This document shows, in pieces, positions 14,993-22,330 of a stretch of DNA of 30,776 nucleotides. Under the pieces are notes generated by a model that was not told the DNA's origin, did not search any database, and saw nothing but the letters and a program-made list of their open reading frames with translations. A program made the position numbers and the translations under genes. The first letter of the stretch is position 1, and every line of letters starts with the position of its first letter. Origin of the DNA: AG-12 sp035531535 (GTDB taxonomy: Bacteria; Chloroflexota; Dormibacteria; Aeolococcales; Bog-877); assembly GCA_035531535.1 (NCBI GenBank), contig DATKSV010000165.1:1-30776 (forward strand), in the 5' to 3' direction.

Positions 14993-15024
14993 TCGGTCAG
15001 GGTCTCCAACGAGGCCCTGACCGA
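14993..15024 (+). promoter_or_regulatory. Hairpin abutting the M20 peptidase start codon
   Basis: A perfect 10-bp inverted repeat, TCGGTCAGGG (14993-15002) and CCCTGACCGA (15015-15024), has a 12-nt loop. The last base of the 3' arm is the A of the ATG at 15024, and the only Shine-Dalgarno-like element (GAGG, 15011-15014) is in the loop. It could be a translational attenuator, or a terminator of the DUF5679 transcript lacking a T-tract. Confidence 0.55.
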
Positions 15025-16427
15025 TGAGCGGCGGGGAAGTCCTGGCCAGCGGCATCTCCGCCAGGGAGAGGCCGCTGGTGGAGGGGCTCAAGCGCTGGGT
15101 GGCGATTCCCTCGATAAGCACCGACCCGGAGCGGGCCAGCGATGTCGAGGCATCGGCGGAGTTCCTGCGCGACTACGCGCTTGGCTGCGGCATGACCAAT
15201 GCGGAGATCTGGCCTACCCCGGGCCATCCGGCGGTCTTCGCCGAGCGGATCGAGGATCCCTCGCTGCCCACCGTCCTGGTCTACGGGCACCATGATGTCC
15301 AGCCGGTCGACCCCGAGAACGAGTGGGAGGCTGCGCCGTTCGAGGCCCTGGAGCGTGAGGGGATGCTGCTCGGGCGCGGCACCGCCGACGACAAGGGCCA
15401 CATCCTGATGCACCTGGAGGCCATTCGCGGCATCCTCGACACTCGTGGCCGTCTGCCCATCAATGTCAAGTTGATCGCTGAGGGGGAGGAGGAGGACGGC
15501 TCCGAGCACTTCGGGGAGGTGGTCCGCGACCATCGCCGACAGCTGGCGGCCGATGTGGCGGTGATCAGCGACACGGGGATGCTGGCGGAGGACGTCCCCG
15601 GCCTCACCGTGGCGCTGCGAGGCCTGGCCTATTGGGAGGTTCGGATCGAGACCTCCAGCACCGACCTCCACTCCGGCGTCTACGGGGGAGCGGTTCTCAA
15701 CCCAATCGCAGTCCTCAGCCAGATGCTGGCGGGCCTTCACGACGCTCGGGGCCGAATCACGGTCCCCGGCTTCTACGACGAGGTCAAGGAGCTGAGCCGT
15801 GCCGAGCGCGACGAGCTGGCCAAGGTGCCGTTCCACGAGGGCGGATTCCTGGCCTCCGTGGGGGCGACCGCCGGCGGCGAAGCCGGCTACTCGACGATGG
15901 AACGTCGGACCATCCGGCCGACCATGGAGATCTGTGGGATCTGGGGCGGCTATCAGGGTCAGGGAGCGAAGACCGTGATCCCCTCCAGGGCCGGCGCCAA
16001 GCTCTCGTCCCGGCTGGTTCCCGACCAGCGGGCTGACCAGGTCACCGCCGCGGTCGGGGCTCACCTGAGGGCGGCTGCGCCGGCGGGAGTGCGGGTCGAG
16101 TTCGAGCTGATCCACGATGGGCGATGGGTCCTGACCCCCTCGCGGCATCCGGCCGTTGACGCGGCCGCGCGGGTGGTCAGCGAGGTTTGGCAGGCTCCCT
16201 GCGTCTTCATCCGGGAGGGAGGCAGCATCCCGCCGGTGGCCACCATCGCCGACGAGCTGGAAGTGCCCTGCGTGCTATTCGGGGTGGGCCTGCCAGACGA
16301 TCGCATCCACGCTCCCAACGAGCGGGTGGTCCTGAGCCAGCTGTTCAAAGGGATGCAGGCGGTGGGGCGGCTCTGGGACGCCTACGCGGAGCTCGGGCAA
16401 GCTGGGCTCAGCGCGCCGCCTGGCTGA
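15024..16427 (+). CDS. M20-family dipeptidase/deacylase
   Basis: A 467-residue zinc-dependent M20 peptidase, likely a cytosolic dipeptidase. Metal ligands and catalytic residues are visible: His89 and Asp91 (YGHHDVQP), the bridging Asp122 (GTADDKG), catalytic Glu155 and ligand Glu156 (AEGEEEDGS), an Asp in VISDTGM and His429 (RIHAPNE). The lid/dimerisation domain lies between. GTADDKG with DLHSGVYGG is typical of the dipeptidase (carnosinase-like) branch. It starts 43 bp after the DUF5679 stop behind a strong hairpin, and its 3' end overlaps the convergent RCK gene by 20 bp. Confidence 0.92.
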   Translation: MSGGEVLASGISARERPLVEGLKRWVAIPSISTDPERASDVEASAEFLRDYALGCGMTNAEIWPTPGHPAVFAERIEDPSLPTVLVYGHHDVQPVDPENEWEAAPFEALEREGMLLGRGTADDKGHILMHLEAIRGILDTRGRLPINVKLIAEGEEEDGSEHFGEVVRDHRRQLAADVAVISDTGMLAEDVPGLTVALRGLAYWEVRIETSSTDLHSGVYGGAVLNPIAVLSQMLAGLHDARGRITVPGFYDEVKELSRAERDELAKVPFHEGGFLASVGATAGGEAGYSTMERRTIRPTMEICGIWGGYQGQGAKTVIPSRAGAKLSSRLVPDQRADQVTAAVGAHLRAAAPAGVRVEFELIHDGRWVLTPSRHPAVDAAARVVSEVWQAPCVFIREGGSIPPVATIADELEVPCVLFGVGLPDDRIHAPNERVVLSQLFKGMQAVGRLWDAYAELGQAGLSAPPG

Positions 16428-16429
16428 GC
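16406..16429. terminator. Inverted repeat carrying both convergent stop codons
   Basis: GCTCAGC (16406-16412) and GCTGAGC (16423-16429) form a 7-bp stem with a 10-nt loop. The M20 stop TGA (16425-16427) and the RCK stop (16408-16410 on the minus strand) each lie in one arm. There is no T-tract; a bidirectional termination or mRNA 3'-end role is inference. Confidence 0.4.
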
Positions 16430-17091
16430 GCCTCCGCCTCCTCCAGGAGGAAGTCAGAGCTGGGTCGAGTCGTGAAGATAACTATCTGATCCCCAGCCAG
16501 CAGGGGGGTCTCCGGACTCAACTGGTGGCCGTCCCGCACCAGCAGCAGCACCTTCTCCTGACCCAGCCCGCGGAGTTCCCCGAACGGGTGGCCGACGGCG
16601 GGGCCCAGGGGAACTGTGATCCGGACCAGGGCTGCCTCGGTGCCCTCCAGGGGCATCCGATGGATGTCGCTGTCAGTCGCCAACGCCGTGTCGATCTCGT
16701 TGAGGATGAGCTCCGTGGCCGACACCGCCACATCAACCCCGAGGCGGTGAAACAGCTGGACATTGCTGGGGTTGTTCACCCGGGCGATGGTGTGAGGCAC
16801 CTTGAATTTGCGTTTGGCCAGCTGACATGCCACCAGGTTGTCCTCGTCATCCCCGGTGACAGCGGCCAGGACATCGGCGCGTTCAATCCCACTGGTGGCA
16901 AGGAAGGCCATCTCGTCACCGTCTCCGACCAGACAGGCGCAGCTCCCCAGCTGGGCCGAGATGGAGGCGGCGCGAACCCGGTCCTTCTCGATCAGGGCCA
17001 CCTCGTAGCCGGCGGTCAGCAGGCGATGGGTGAGGTAGAAGCCGACCTTGCCCCCCCCCACCACGATCACGTAGGCGGGACGCTCAGGCAT
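16408..17091 (-). CDS. TrkA-like RCK protein (RCK_N plus RCK_C)
   Basis: A 227-residue cytoplasmic regulator of potassium transport. The N-terminal Rossmann domain has the nucleotide loop GGGKVG (12-17) with acidic Glu35 at the end of the second strand (ALIEKD), suiting NAD(H) or a similar ligand. The C-terminal RCK_C (TrkA_C) domain spans about 145-215 (LVRITVPLGPAVGHPFGELRG to LLAGDQIVIFT). It overlaps the upstream RCK gene by 8 bp. No potassium channel or Trk/Ktr membrane subunit is in the window, so its partner must be elsewhere. The adjacent pair resembles the ceoB/ceoC pair of actinobacteria. Confidence 0.88.
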   Translation of the reverse strand: MPERPAYVIVVGGGKVGFYLTHRLLTAGYEVALIEKDRVRAASISAQLGSCACLVGDGDEMAFLATSGIERADVLAAVTGDDEDNLVACQLAKRKFKVPHTIARVNNPSNVQLFHRLGVDVAVSATELILNEIDTALATDSDIHRMPLEGTEAALVRITVPLGPAVGHPFGELRGLGQEKVLLLVRDGHQLSPETPLLAGDQIVIFTTRPSSDFLLEEAEALSQAAR

Positions 17092-17545
17092 CGGCGTGCC
17101 CCGCCGAGGCGGTGACGGCCTGGCGGGCCCTGTCGGCCGCCTCGGGGCCAGCCTCGAAGTAGGTCTTGGCGATAGCGGCTCCGACCAGGGTCGGGCAGTA
17201 GGTGTAGAGGCCCATCTCCCGGTAGACCTGCTCTCGAATGGGGTCGTAGATCCTGGTCATCACCCGGGGAATTTGGAAGATCTCCTGGGCCACCTGGGCC
17301 GACATGATGTTGCGGTTGTCGCCGTTGGTGACTGATATGAACCAGTCCGTCTCCGCCGCACCGGACTCCTCCAGCACGTGCTGATCGGTGCCGTTGCCGA
17401 GCACCAGCCTCCCCGGGAACCCGGGGCCGAGCCGATCGAAGGCCGCCCGGGAACTGTCGACCACGGTCACCTGATGCCCATCGCCGGCCAGGTTCTTGGC
17501 CAGCGCCGAGCCGACTCGGCCACAACCCACTATGAGAACCCTCAC
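17084..17545 (-). CDS. TrkA-like RCK_N protein, short form
   Basis: 153 residues comprising essentially one RCK_N (TrkA_N) Rossmann domain: GCGRVG (7-12), Asp30 at the end of strand 2 (VTVVDSS), and LGNGTDQHVLEESGAAETDWFISVTNGDNRNI, the usual NAD-binding core. The RCK_C domain of its neighbour is missing, so the two proteins probably work as a heteromeric gating ring. GTG 17545 is preceded by TATACT 7 nt upstream with no Shine-Dalgarno, suggesting a leaderless transcript for the pair. Confidence 0.87.
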   Translation of the reverse strand: MRVLIVGCGRVGSALAKNLAGDGHQVTVVDSSRAAFDRLGPGFPGRLVLGNGTDQHVLEESGAAETDWFISVTNGDNRNIMSAQVAQEIFQIPRVMTRIYDPIREQVYREMGLYTYCPTLVGAAIAKTYFEAGPEAADRARQAVTASAGHADA

Positions 17546-17552
17546 GCGGGCG

Positions 17553-17558
17553 AGTATA
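17553..17558 (-). promoter_or_regulatory. Putative -10 of a leaderless promoter for the RCK pair
   Basis: TATACT on the minus strand is followed by 7 nt (CGCCCGC) and the GTG at 17545. Same hexamer as at 13457-13462. No -35 match is evident. Confidence 0.5.
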
Positions 17559-17629
17559 GCTTGAGTTCGAGAGTCGCCATCCCCCCGGGCCGGGCCAGGT
17601 CGGTGCAGGGCCTCCCCAGAACCGCCACA

Positions 17630-18172
17630 ATGGGCCTCGTGGCGTCTCGATTATTTCGCTCCGGCTCCAACAGCGCGACCGCTCCGGAGCGGCTTGGGGT
17701 GCTGGGCCCGCATCGAATCGTGGTTCCGGTTCGGGGAGACCAGGTCGATGAGGACGCTCTGCGAGCCGCCTGCCGGCTGGCCCGACCGGCCAAGGCCAGG
17801 GTCCTGATCATCGCCGTGCTGGAGGTGCCGCGGCATCTTCCCCTCGGAGTCAGCCTGGGCGAGGAGCTGGCCGAGGCCGAGGGAGTGCTGGGCAGGATGG
17901 AGGACCTGGCGACCCAGCTGGGCACCAAGGTCGACACCGTGGTGCTGCAGGCCAGGGAGGCGGGGTCGGCGGTCGTGGACGAGGCGAGGCGGTGGGATGC
18001 CGACCTCATGGTGGTGGGTCTGGGCGCGCCCCCGAAGTTCGGGGAGTTCAGCCTGGATCGAACCGCCGAGGAGCTCCTGGGGCGGGTCCATTGCCGGCTG
18101 ATCATGATCCGCCCGGCGCTGGATGCGGCGGCTACGGGCAGCAGCGTTTCCCTGCCTGGATCTCCCGACTGA
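17630..18172 (+). CDS. Universal stress protein (UspA) family
   Basis: A single UspA-like domain of about 140 residues after a 30-residue N-terminal extension; 180 residues from ATG 17630 (GTG 17639 is an alternative). The domain starts HRIVVPVRGDQVDEDALRAA and ends LIMIRPAL. The nucleotide loop is only partly kept: VVGLGAPPKFGEF lacks the usual closing G-S/T (SLDRTAEELLG instead), so ATP binding is doubtful. It is divergent from the RCK pair, with 84 bp between. In actinobacteria a Usp domain is often fused to a permease next to the ceoBC-type pair, so a link to ion homeostasis is plausible inference. Confidence 0.82.
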   Translation: MGLVASRLFRSGSNSATAPERLGVLGPHRIVVPVRGDQVDEDALRAACRLARPAKARVLIIAVLEVPRHLPLGVSLGEELAEAEGVLGRMEDLATQLGTKVDTVVLQAREAGSAVVDEARRWDADLMVVGLGAPPKFGEFSLDRTAEELLGRVHCRLIMIRPALDAAATGSSVSLPGSPD

Positions 18173-18174
18173 CC

Positions 18175-18792
18175 TCAGCCGAGGCGGTCGCCGCGGCGAC
18201 CGCGCAGTCGGGTCCACGCGATCCATGCGATCAGGGCCACCAGCAGGAGGCCACCGCCTATCAGCAGGCCGGCCGGACCGAGCCTCAGGATGGTGGCGTA
18301 GTGCGCCCCCAGGGCGTCACCCACCGAGGTCACGGTGGTGCACCACACCAGCGCCCCCAGGAGCATCGCCGGGTAGAAGATGCGCGGCGGGATCGACGCG
18401 ATCCCGGCCGCGTACGAGGCCAGATTGCGCGCGAACGGGATCACCCGGGTGAGGAACACCCCGATCCCGCCTCGTCTGCGGACCCAGACCTCGGCCTCAG
18501 TGAGGCGGGCGTCGGAGATCCCCACTCGGGACGCGATCCTAGCCACCACCGGCCGCCCCAGCGCGTAGCCGATCTGATATGAGATGGCGGCCCCGATCGC
18601 CGACCCCGCCACCGCGCAAAGGATCAGTGGTGGCAGAGAGACAGTTCCCCGATGCGCGAGGAAGCCCAGGGTCAGCAGCACCGCCTCGTCCGGCAGGGGC
18701 AGCCCGGCTGACTCTGCGGCCAGCCAGAGCAGCACGAAGCCGTAGACGCCCAGGGGAGGCAGGTGGGTGAGCTGGAAAAGGATGTGGGTCAC
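18175..18792 (-). CDS. DedA-family membrane protein
   Basis: 205 residues from GTG 18792, with about five hydrophobic segments. DedA landmarks are present: AESAGLPLPDEAVLL near the N-terminus, the GSAIGAAISYQIGYALGR helix, and the family signature TRVIPFARNLASYAAGIASI with its conserved Arg and Pro. DedA proteins act at the cytoplasmic membrane in lipid-carrier or phospholipid flipping and tolerance of membrane stress. The C-terminus is basic (WTRLRGRRGDRLG). It lies 40 bp after gyrA, and its stop is 2 bp from the convergent UspA stop. Confidence 0.88.
   Translation of the reverse strand: MTHILFQLTHLPPLGVYGFVLLWLAAESAGLPLPDEAVLLTLGFLAHRGTVSLPPLILCAVAGSAIGAAISYQIGYALGRPVVARIASRVGISDARLTEAEVWVRRRGGIGVFLTRVIPFARNLASYAAGIASIPPRIFYPAMLLGALVWCTTVTSVGDALGAHYATILRLGPAGLLIGGGLLLVALIAWIAWTRLRGRRGDRLG
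18184..18203. terminator. 20-bp perfect palindrome at convergent gene ends
   Basis: GCGGTCGCCG followed at once by its reverse complement (18184-18203), inside the last codons of the DedA gene and 11 nt beyond the UspA stop. As RNA it would make a strong stem with a small loop in either direction. No T-tract follows, so the terminator call is tentative. Confidence 0.4.
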
Positions 18793-18832
18793 TGCGGCCC
18801 CACGCTGGCACCGGAATGGCGGCCGCCGAAGA

Positions 18833-21298
18833 CTAGGCCTCCTCGAGGTCGCCGGGAGGGGCAACCCCCGCGATCGACCCGATGGTGTCCGAATCGTCCA
18901 GCCGCATCAGGATCACGCCCCGGGTCTGGCGGCTTGAGATCCTGACCCCCTCCAGGGGCATTCTGATGATCTGGCCCCGGCTGCTGATCAGCATCAGCTC
19001 CTCGGAGAGGTCCTCGACGATCCGGCTGCCCACGATCTCGCCCACCTTGGAGATCGCGTTCTGGTCGAGGGTGTATACCCCCTGGATGGCGCGGCTCTTG
19101 ATCGGATAGTCGTCGACCGGGGTGAGCTTGCCGTAGCCCCGCTCGGTCACCACCAGGACATAGCCGTTGTCACGCACGATGTCCATGCCCGCGACGGCGT
19201 CCCCAGGACGCAGTCGGACCGCGGTCACCCCCTGGGTGTCGCGCCCCATGGGGCGGACCTGGCGTTCGCTGAAGCGGAGAGCCTTGCCTTGCCTGGTCAC
19301 CAGCAGGATGTCATCCCCGCCGGTGCTAACCCGGACCCAGTCCAGTTCGTCGCCCTCGCTCAGGTTCATCGCGATCAATCCGTTGCGGCGGACGGACGCG
19401 TATGCCGCCGCGGGGGTCTTCTTGATGTGGCCGCGCAGGGTCGCCATCACCATGTAGGCCTCATCGGAATACCCGTCCACGGACAGCATGGAGGTGACCC
19501 TCTCGCCCTGGTCCATCTCCAGGAGGTTGATCGCGGCGGTGCCCTTGGCCTGCCGACTGACGTCGGGGATCTCGTGGGTGCGCAGCCGGAAGACGCGACC
19601 GCGATTGGTGAAGAAGAGCATGTCAGAGTGGGTGGACGCAACTCTCAGGAACTCGACATAGTCCTCATCGCCGACGCGCTTGGCGCCCATGACCCCCTTA
19701 CCGCCGCGCCGCTGGGAGCGGTAGTCGCTGGCGGGAGTGCGCTTGATGTAGCCCCGGTGGGTGAGCGTCACCACCACCTGCTCGCGGGGGATCAGGTCCT
19801 CCTCGTTGAGCTCGATGTCGCCGTAGCTGATCTCGGTGCGTCGGGCGTCGCCGTACTTCTTGCGCAGCGCGGTGAGCTCCTCGCGGACCACCACCATCAC
19901 GTTCGTCCGGCTGGACAGGATCTCCTGGAGCTCTCCGATCCGGCGCAGGAGCTCGGCGTGCTCCTCCTCCAGCCGGTCCCTCTCCAGCCGGGTCAACCGG
20001 CCCAGTCGCATGTCCACGATCGCCTTGCTCTGGCGGTCAGTGAGGCTGAAGCGCTCCTCCATCTGACGTTGAGCGGTGGCCTCGTCGGGAGCGGCACGGA
20101 TCAGGCGGATCACCTCGTCCAGGTTCTGCAGGCAGATCCGCAGGCCCTCGACGATGTGGGCCCGCTCCTGGGCGCGCTCCAGGTCGTGGCGGGTCCGGCG
20201 CTCGACCACCTCCCGGCGGTACTCCAGGTAGTGGCTGAGCATGCTGCGAAGGGATAGAACCTGCGGCCGGCCGTCGACCAGAGCCAGCAGAATGCAGGTG
20301 AAGCTGGACTGCAGCTGGGTGTGCTTGTAGAGGTTGTTGAGGACGGTGTAGGGGCGGGCGTCACGCTTGAGCTCGATCACCAGCCGAGTTCCCTCCCGCC
20401 GCCCGGTCTCGTTGCGGATGTCGGCGATCCCCTCCAGCTTGCGGTCGTTGACCAGCTCGGCGATGGTCTGGAGCACCCGGCTGGGGTTCACCTGGTAGGG
20501 CAGCTCGGTCACGATGATCTGCTCCCGCCCGCTCTTGGACTCCTCAAAGGCGACCCTGGCGCGCTGCACCACCCGGCCATGGCCGGTGCCGTAGACCTGA
20601 GGGATGTCCCGCCCATAGACAATTCCCCCAGTGGGGAAATCGGGGCCCGGGATGAGCTTCATCAGCTCCTCGGTGTCGGCTTCCGGGTTGTCTATGAGCC
20701 GGATCAGACCGTCGCAGATCTCGGAGAGGTTATGGGGCGGGATGCTGGTCGCCATCCCCACCGCGATCCCGGCGGCTCCGTTGACCAGCAGATTGGGCAG
20801 CGCCGCGGGCAGCACTGTGGGCTCCTGCTTGGTGGCCGCGTAGTTGTCGGCGAAGTCGACCGTGTTCTTCTCGATGTCGGCCACCATCTCGGCCGCAATC
20901 GGCGCCATCCGAGCCTCGGTGTACCGGTAAGCGGCCGCTGGGTCACCCTCCGGCGAGCCGAAGTTGCCCTGGCCATCCACCAGGGGATACCGCATGACCC
21001 ACCGCTGGGCCATCCTGACCAGGGTGTCGTACACGGAGAGGTCCCCGTGGGGGTGGTAGTTCTTGAGCACCTCCCCCACGATGGCGGCACACTTCTGATG
21101 CGATGCCCCAGGGGTCATCCCCTGCTCCTGCATCGCGTAGAGGATTCGGCGCTGGACCGGCTTGAGCCCGTCCCGCACGTCCGGGAGCGCCCGAGCCACG
21201 ATCACGCTCATGGCGTAGACCAGGTAGGACTCCCGCATCTCCGAGACCAGCTCCACTCCCTGGATCCGGCCCACGCCACCACCTTGGTTGATAGCCAT
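18833..21298 (-). CDS. gyrA: DNA gyrase subunit A
   Basis: 821-residue breakage-reunion subunit of gyrase. Catalytic Tyr126 is in AYRYTEARM, and the GyrA-box QRRGGKG (529-535), which separates gyrase from topoisomerase IV, is intact, followed by the beta-propeller wrapping repeats. The quinolone-resistance region reads HPHGDLSVYDT: the residue equivalent to E. coli Ser83 is Leu87, while the Asp equivalent to Asp87 is kept (Asp91). ATG 21298 has GAGGGG 7 nt upstream, overlapping the plsX end, so it is translated from the gyrB-plsX-gyrA transcript. Confidence 0.97.
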   Translation of the reverse strand: MAINQGGGVGRIQGVELVSEMRESYLVYAMSVIVARALPDVRDGLKPVQRRILYAMQEQGMTPGASHQKCAAIVGEVLKNYHPHGDLSVYDTLVRMAQRWVMRYPLVDGQGNFGSPEGDPAAAYRYTEARMAPIAAEMVADIEKNTVDFADNYAATKQEPTVLPAALPNLLVNGAAGIAVGMATSIPPHNLSEICDGLIRLIDNPEADTEELMKLIPGPDFPTGGIVYGRDIPQVYGTGHGRVVQRARVAFEESKSGREQIIVTELPYQVNPSRVLQTIAELVNDRKLEGIADIRNETGRREGTRLVIELKRDARPYTVLNNLYKHTQLQSSFTCILLALVDGRPQVLSLRSMLSHYLEYRREVVERRTRHDLERAQERAHIVEGLRICLQNLDEVIRLIRAAPDEATAQRQMEERFSLTDRQSKAIVDMRLGRLTRLERDRLEEEHAELLRRIGELQEILSSRTNVMVVVREELTALRKKYGDARRTEISYGDIELNEEDLIPREQVVVTLTHRGYIKRTPASDYRSQRRGGKGVMGAKRVGDEDYVEFLRVASTHSDMLFFTNRGRVFRLRTHEIPDVSRQAKGTAAINLLEMDQGERVTSMLSVDGYSDEAYMVMATLRGHIKKTPAAAYASVRRNGLIAMNLSEGDELDWVRVSTGGDDILLVTRQGKALRFSERQVRPMGRDTQGVTAVRLRPGDAVAGMDIVRDNGYVLVVTERGYGKLTPVDDYPIKSRAIQGVYTLDQNAISKVGEIVGSRIVEDLSEELMLISSRGQIIRMPLEGVRISSRQTRGVILMRLDDSDTIGSIAGVAPPGDLEEA

Positions 21299-21301
21299 CG
21301 T

Positions 21302-22330
21302 CTAGCCCCTCGCCAAAGCGCCGGCGGCGGATGGATCGCCTGCCAGGCCCGCCAGCAGATCTGCCCTCACCGCGGTCGCCGCCACCCGCAAGGCGCTGGC
21401 CACCGCGGCGGCGTCGGACCGCCCGTGCCCGATGAAGACCAGGCCACGCACCCCCAGCAGCGGGGCGCCCCCGACCTGCCGCCAGTCCATTCTGTGCCGG
21501 AGCCGGCGCAGCCCGGGCAGCAGCAGGACCGCGCCCATCCGAGATCGCAGCCCAGACTCGGCCTCCTCACGGAGAGCGCTCATGATGGCCTCGGCCACCC
21601 CCTCGGCGGTCTTGAGGGCAACATTGCCGACAAAGCCGTCGCAGACGACCACGTCCACGGCCCCCGTGAGCAGGTCGCGCCCCTCCACCGGGCCCACGTA
21701 GTTGAGGTCCAGCTGCGATATCAGGCGGTGGGCGGCCTGCACCAGGTCGTTGCCCTTGGAGCTCTCCTCGCCATTGCTGAGCAGGCCGACCCGGGGACGG
21801 TCGACTCCGAGCACCCGCCTGACATAGGCGCTGCCCAGGCTGGAGAACTGGGCCAGCCACTCCGGCCGGCAGTCCACCTGCGCGCCCGAGTCGAGCAGCA
21901 TGGTGGTTCCCCTCGGGGTGGGCAGGGGGGTGGCGATCGCGGGCCGGGCGATCCCCGGGAGTCGGTGCAATTGCAGCAGCGCCGCCGCCATCGCGGCGCC
22001 ACTGTTGCCGGCCGAGAAGCAGGCGTCCGCTTCCCCCTTGGCGACCAGGTCCACGGCCACGTTGACACTGGCCCGGGGCTGCGCCCGCACCGCCTCCACC
22101 GGGTGAGCGTCCATGGCGATCACCCCCTCCGACTGGGTCAGCCGCAGTCTGCCTCCGGCAGCCGCCACCTGTTCCCCGAGGAGGCTCTCCAGCCGGGCGC
22201 CCTCGCCGACCAGCACCAGGCGCAGATCGCGGTCCGCGCCCAGGGCGATCAGGCTGCCCTGAACCAGCGCCTCGGGAGCGCGGTCGCCACCCATGGCGTC
22301 CACCGCCAGTGCCGGGGCCTGTCGGCTCAA
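21302..22330 (-). CDS. plsX: Phosphate acyltransferase PlsX
   Basis: PlsX makes acyl-phosphate from acyl-ACP for PlsY, starting phosphatidic acid synthesis at the membrane surface. The 342-residue product has AVDAMGGDRAPE, FSAGNSGAAM, LLDSGA, LLSNGEESSKGND, VVVCDGFVGNVALKT and the C-terminal GGAPLLGVRGLVFIGHGRSDA. The start is a TTG sharing TTGA with the gyrB stop; no better start exists before VDAMGGD. Three bp separate it from gyrA. Its usual neighbours (rpmF, fab genes, acpP) are absent; it sits between the gyrase genes. Confidence 0.95.
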   Translation of the reverse strand: MSRQAPALAVDAMGGDRAPEALVQGSLIALGADRDLRLVLVGEGARLESLLGEQVAAAGGRLRLTQSEGVIAMDAHPVEAVRAQPRASVNVAVDLVAKGEADACFSAGNSGAAMAAALLQLHRLPGIARPAIATPLPTPRGTTMLLDSGAQVDCRPEWLAQFSSLGSAYVRRVLGVDRPRVGLLSNGEESSKGNDLVQAAHRLISQLDLNYVGPVEGRDLLTGAVDVVVCDGFVGNVALKTAEGVAEAIMSALREEAESGLRSRMGAVLLLPGLRRLRHRMDWRQVGGAPLLGVRGLVFIGHGRSDAAAVASALRVAATAVRADLLAGLAGDPSAAGALARG

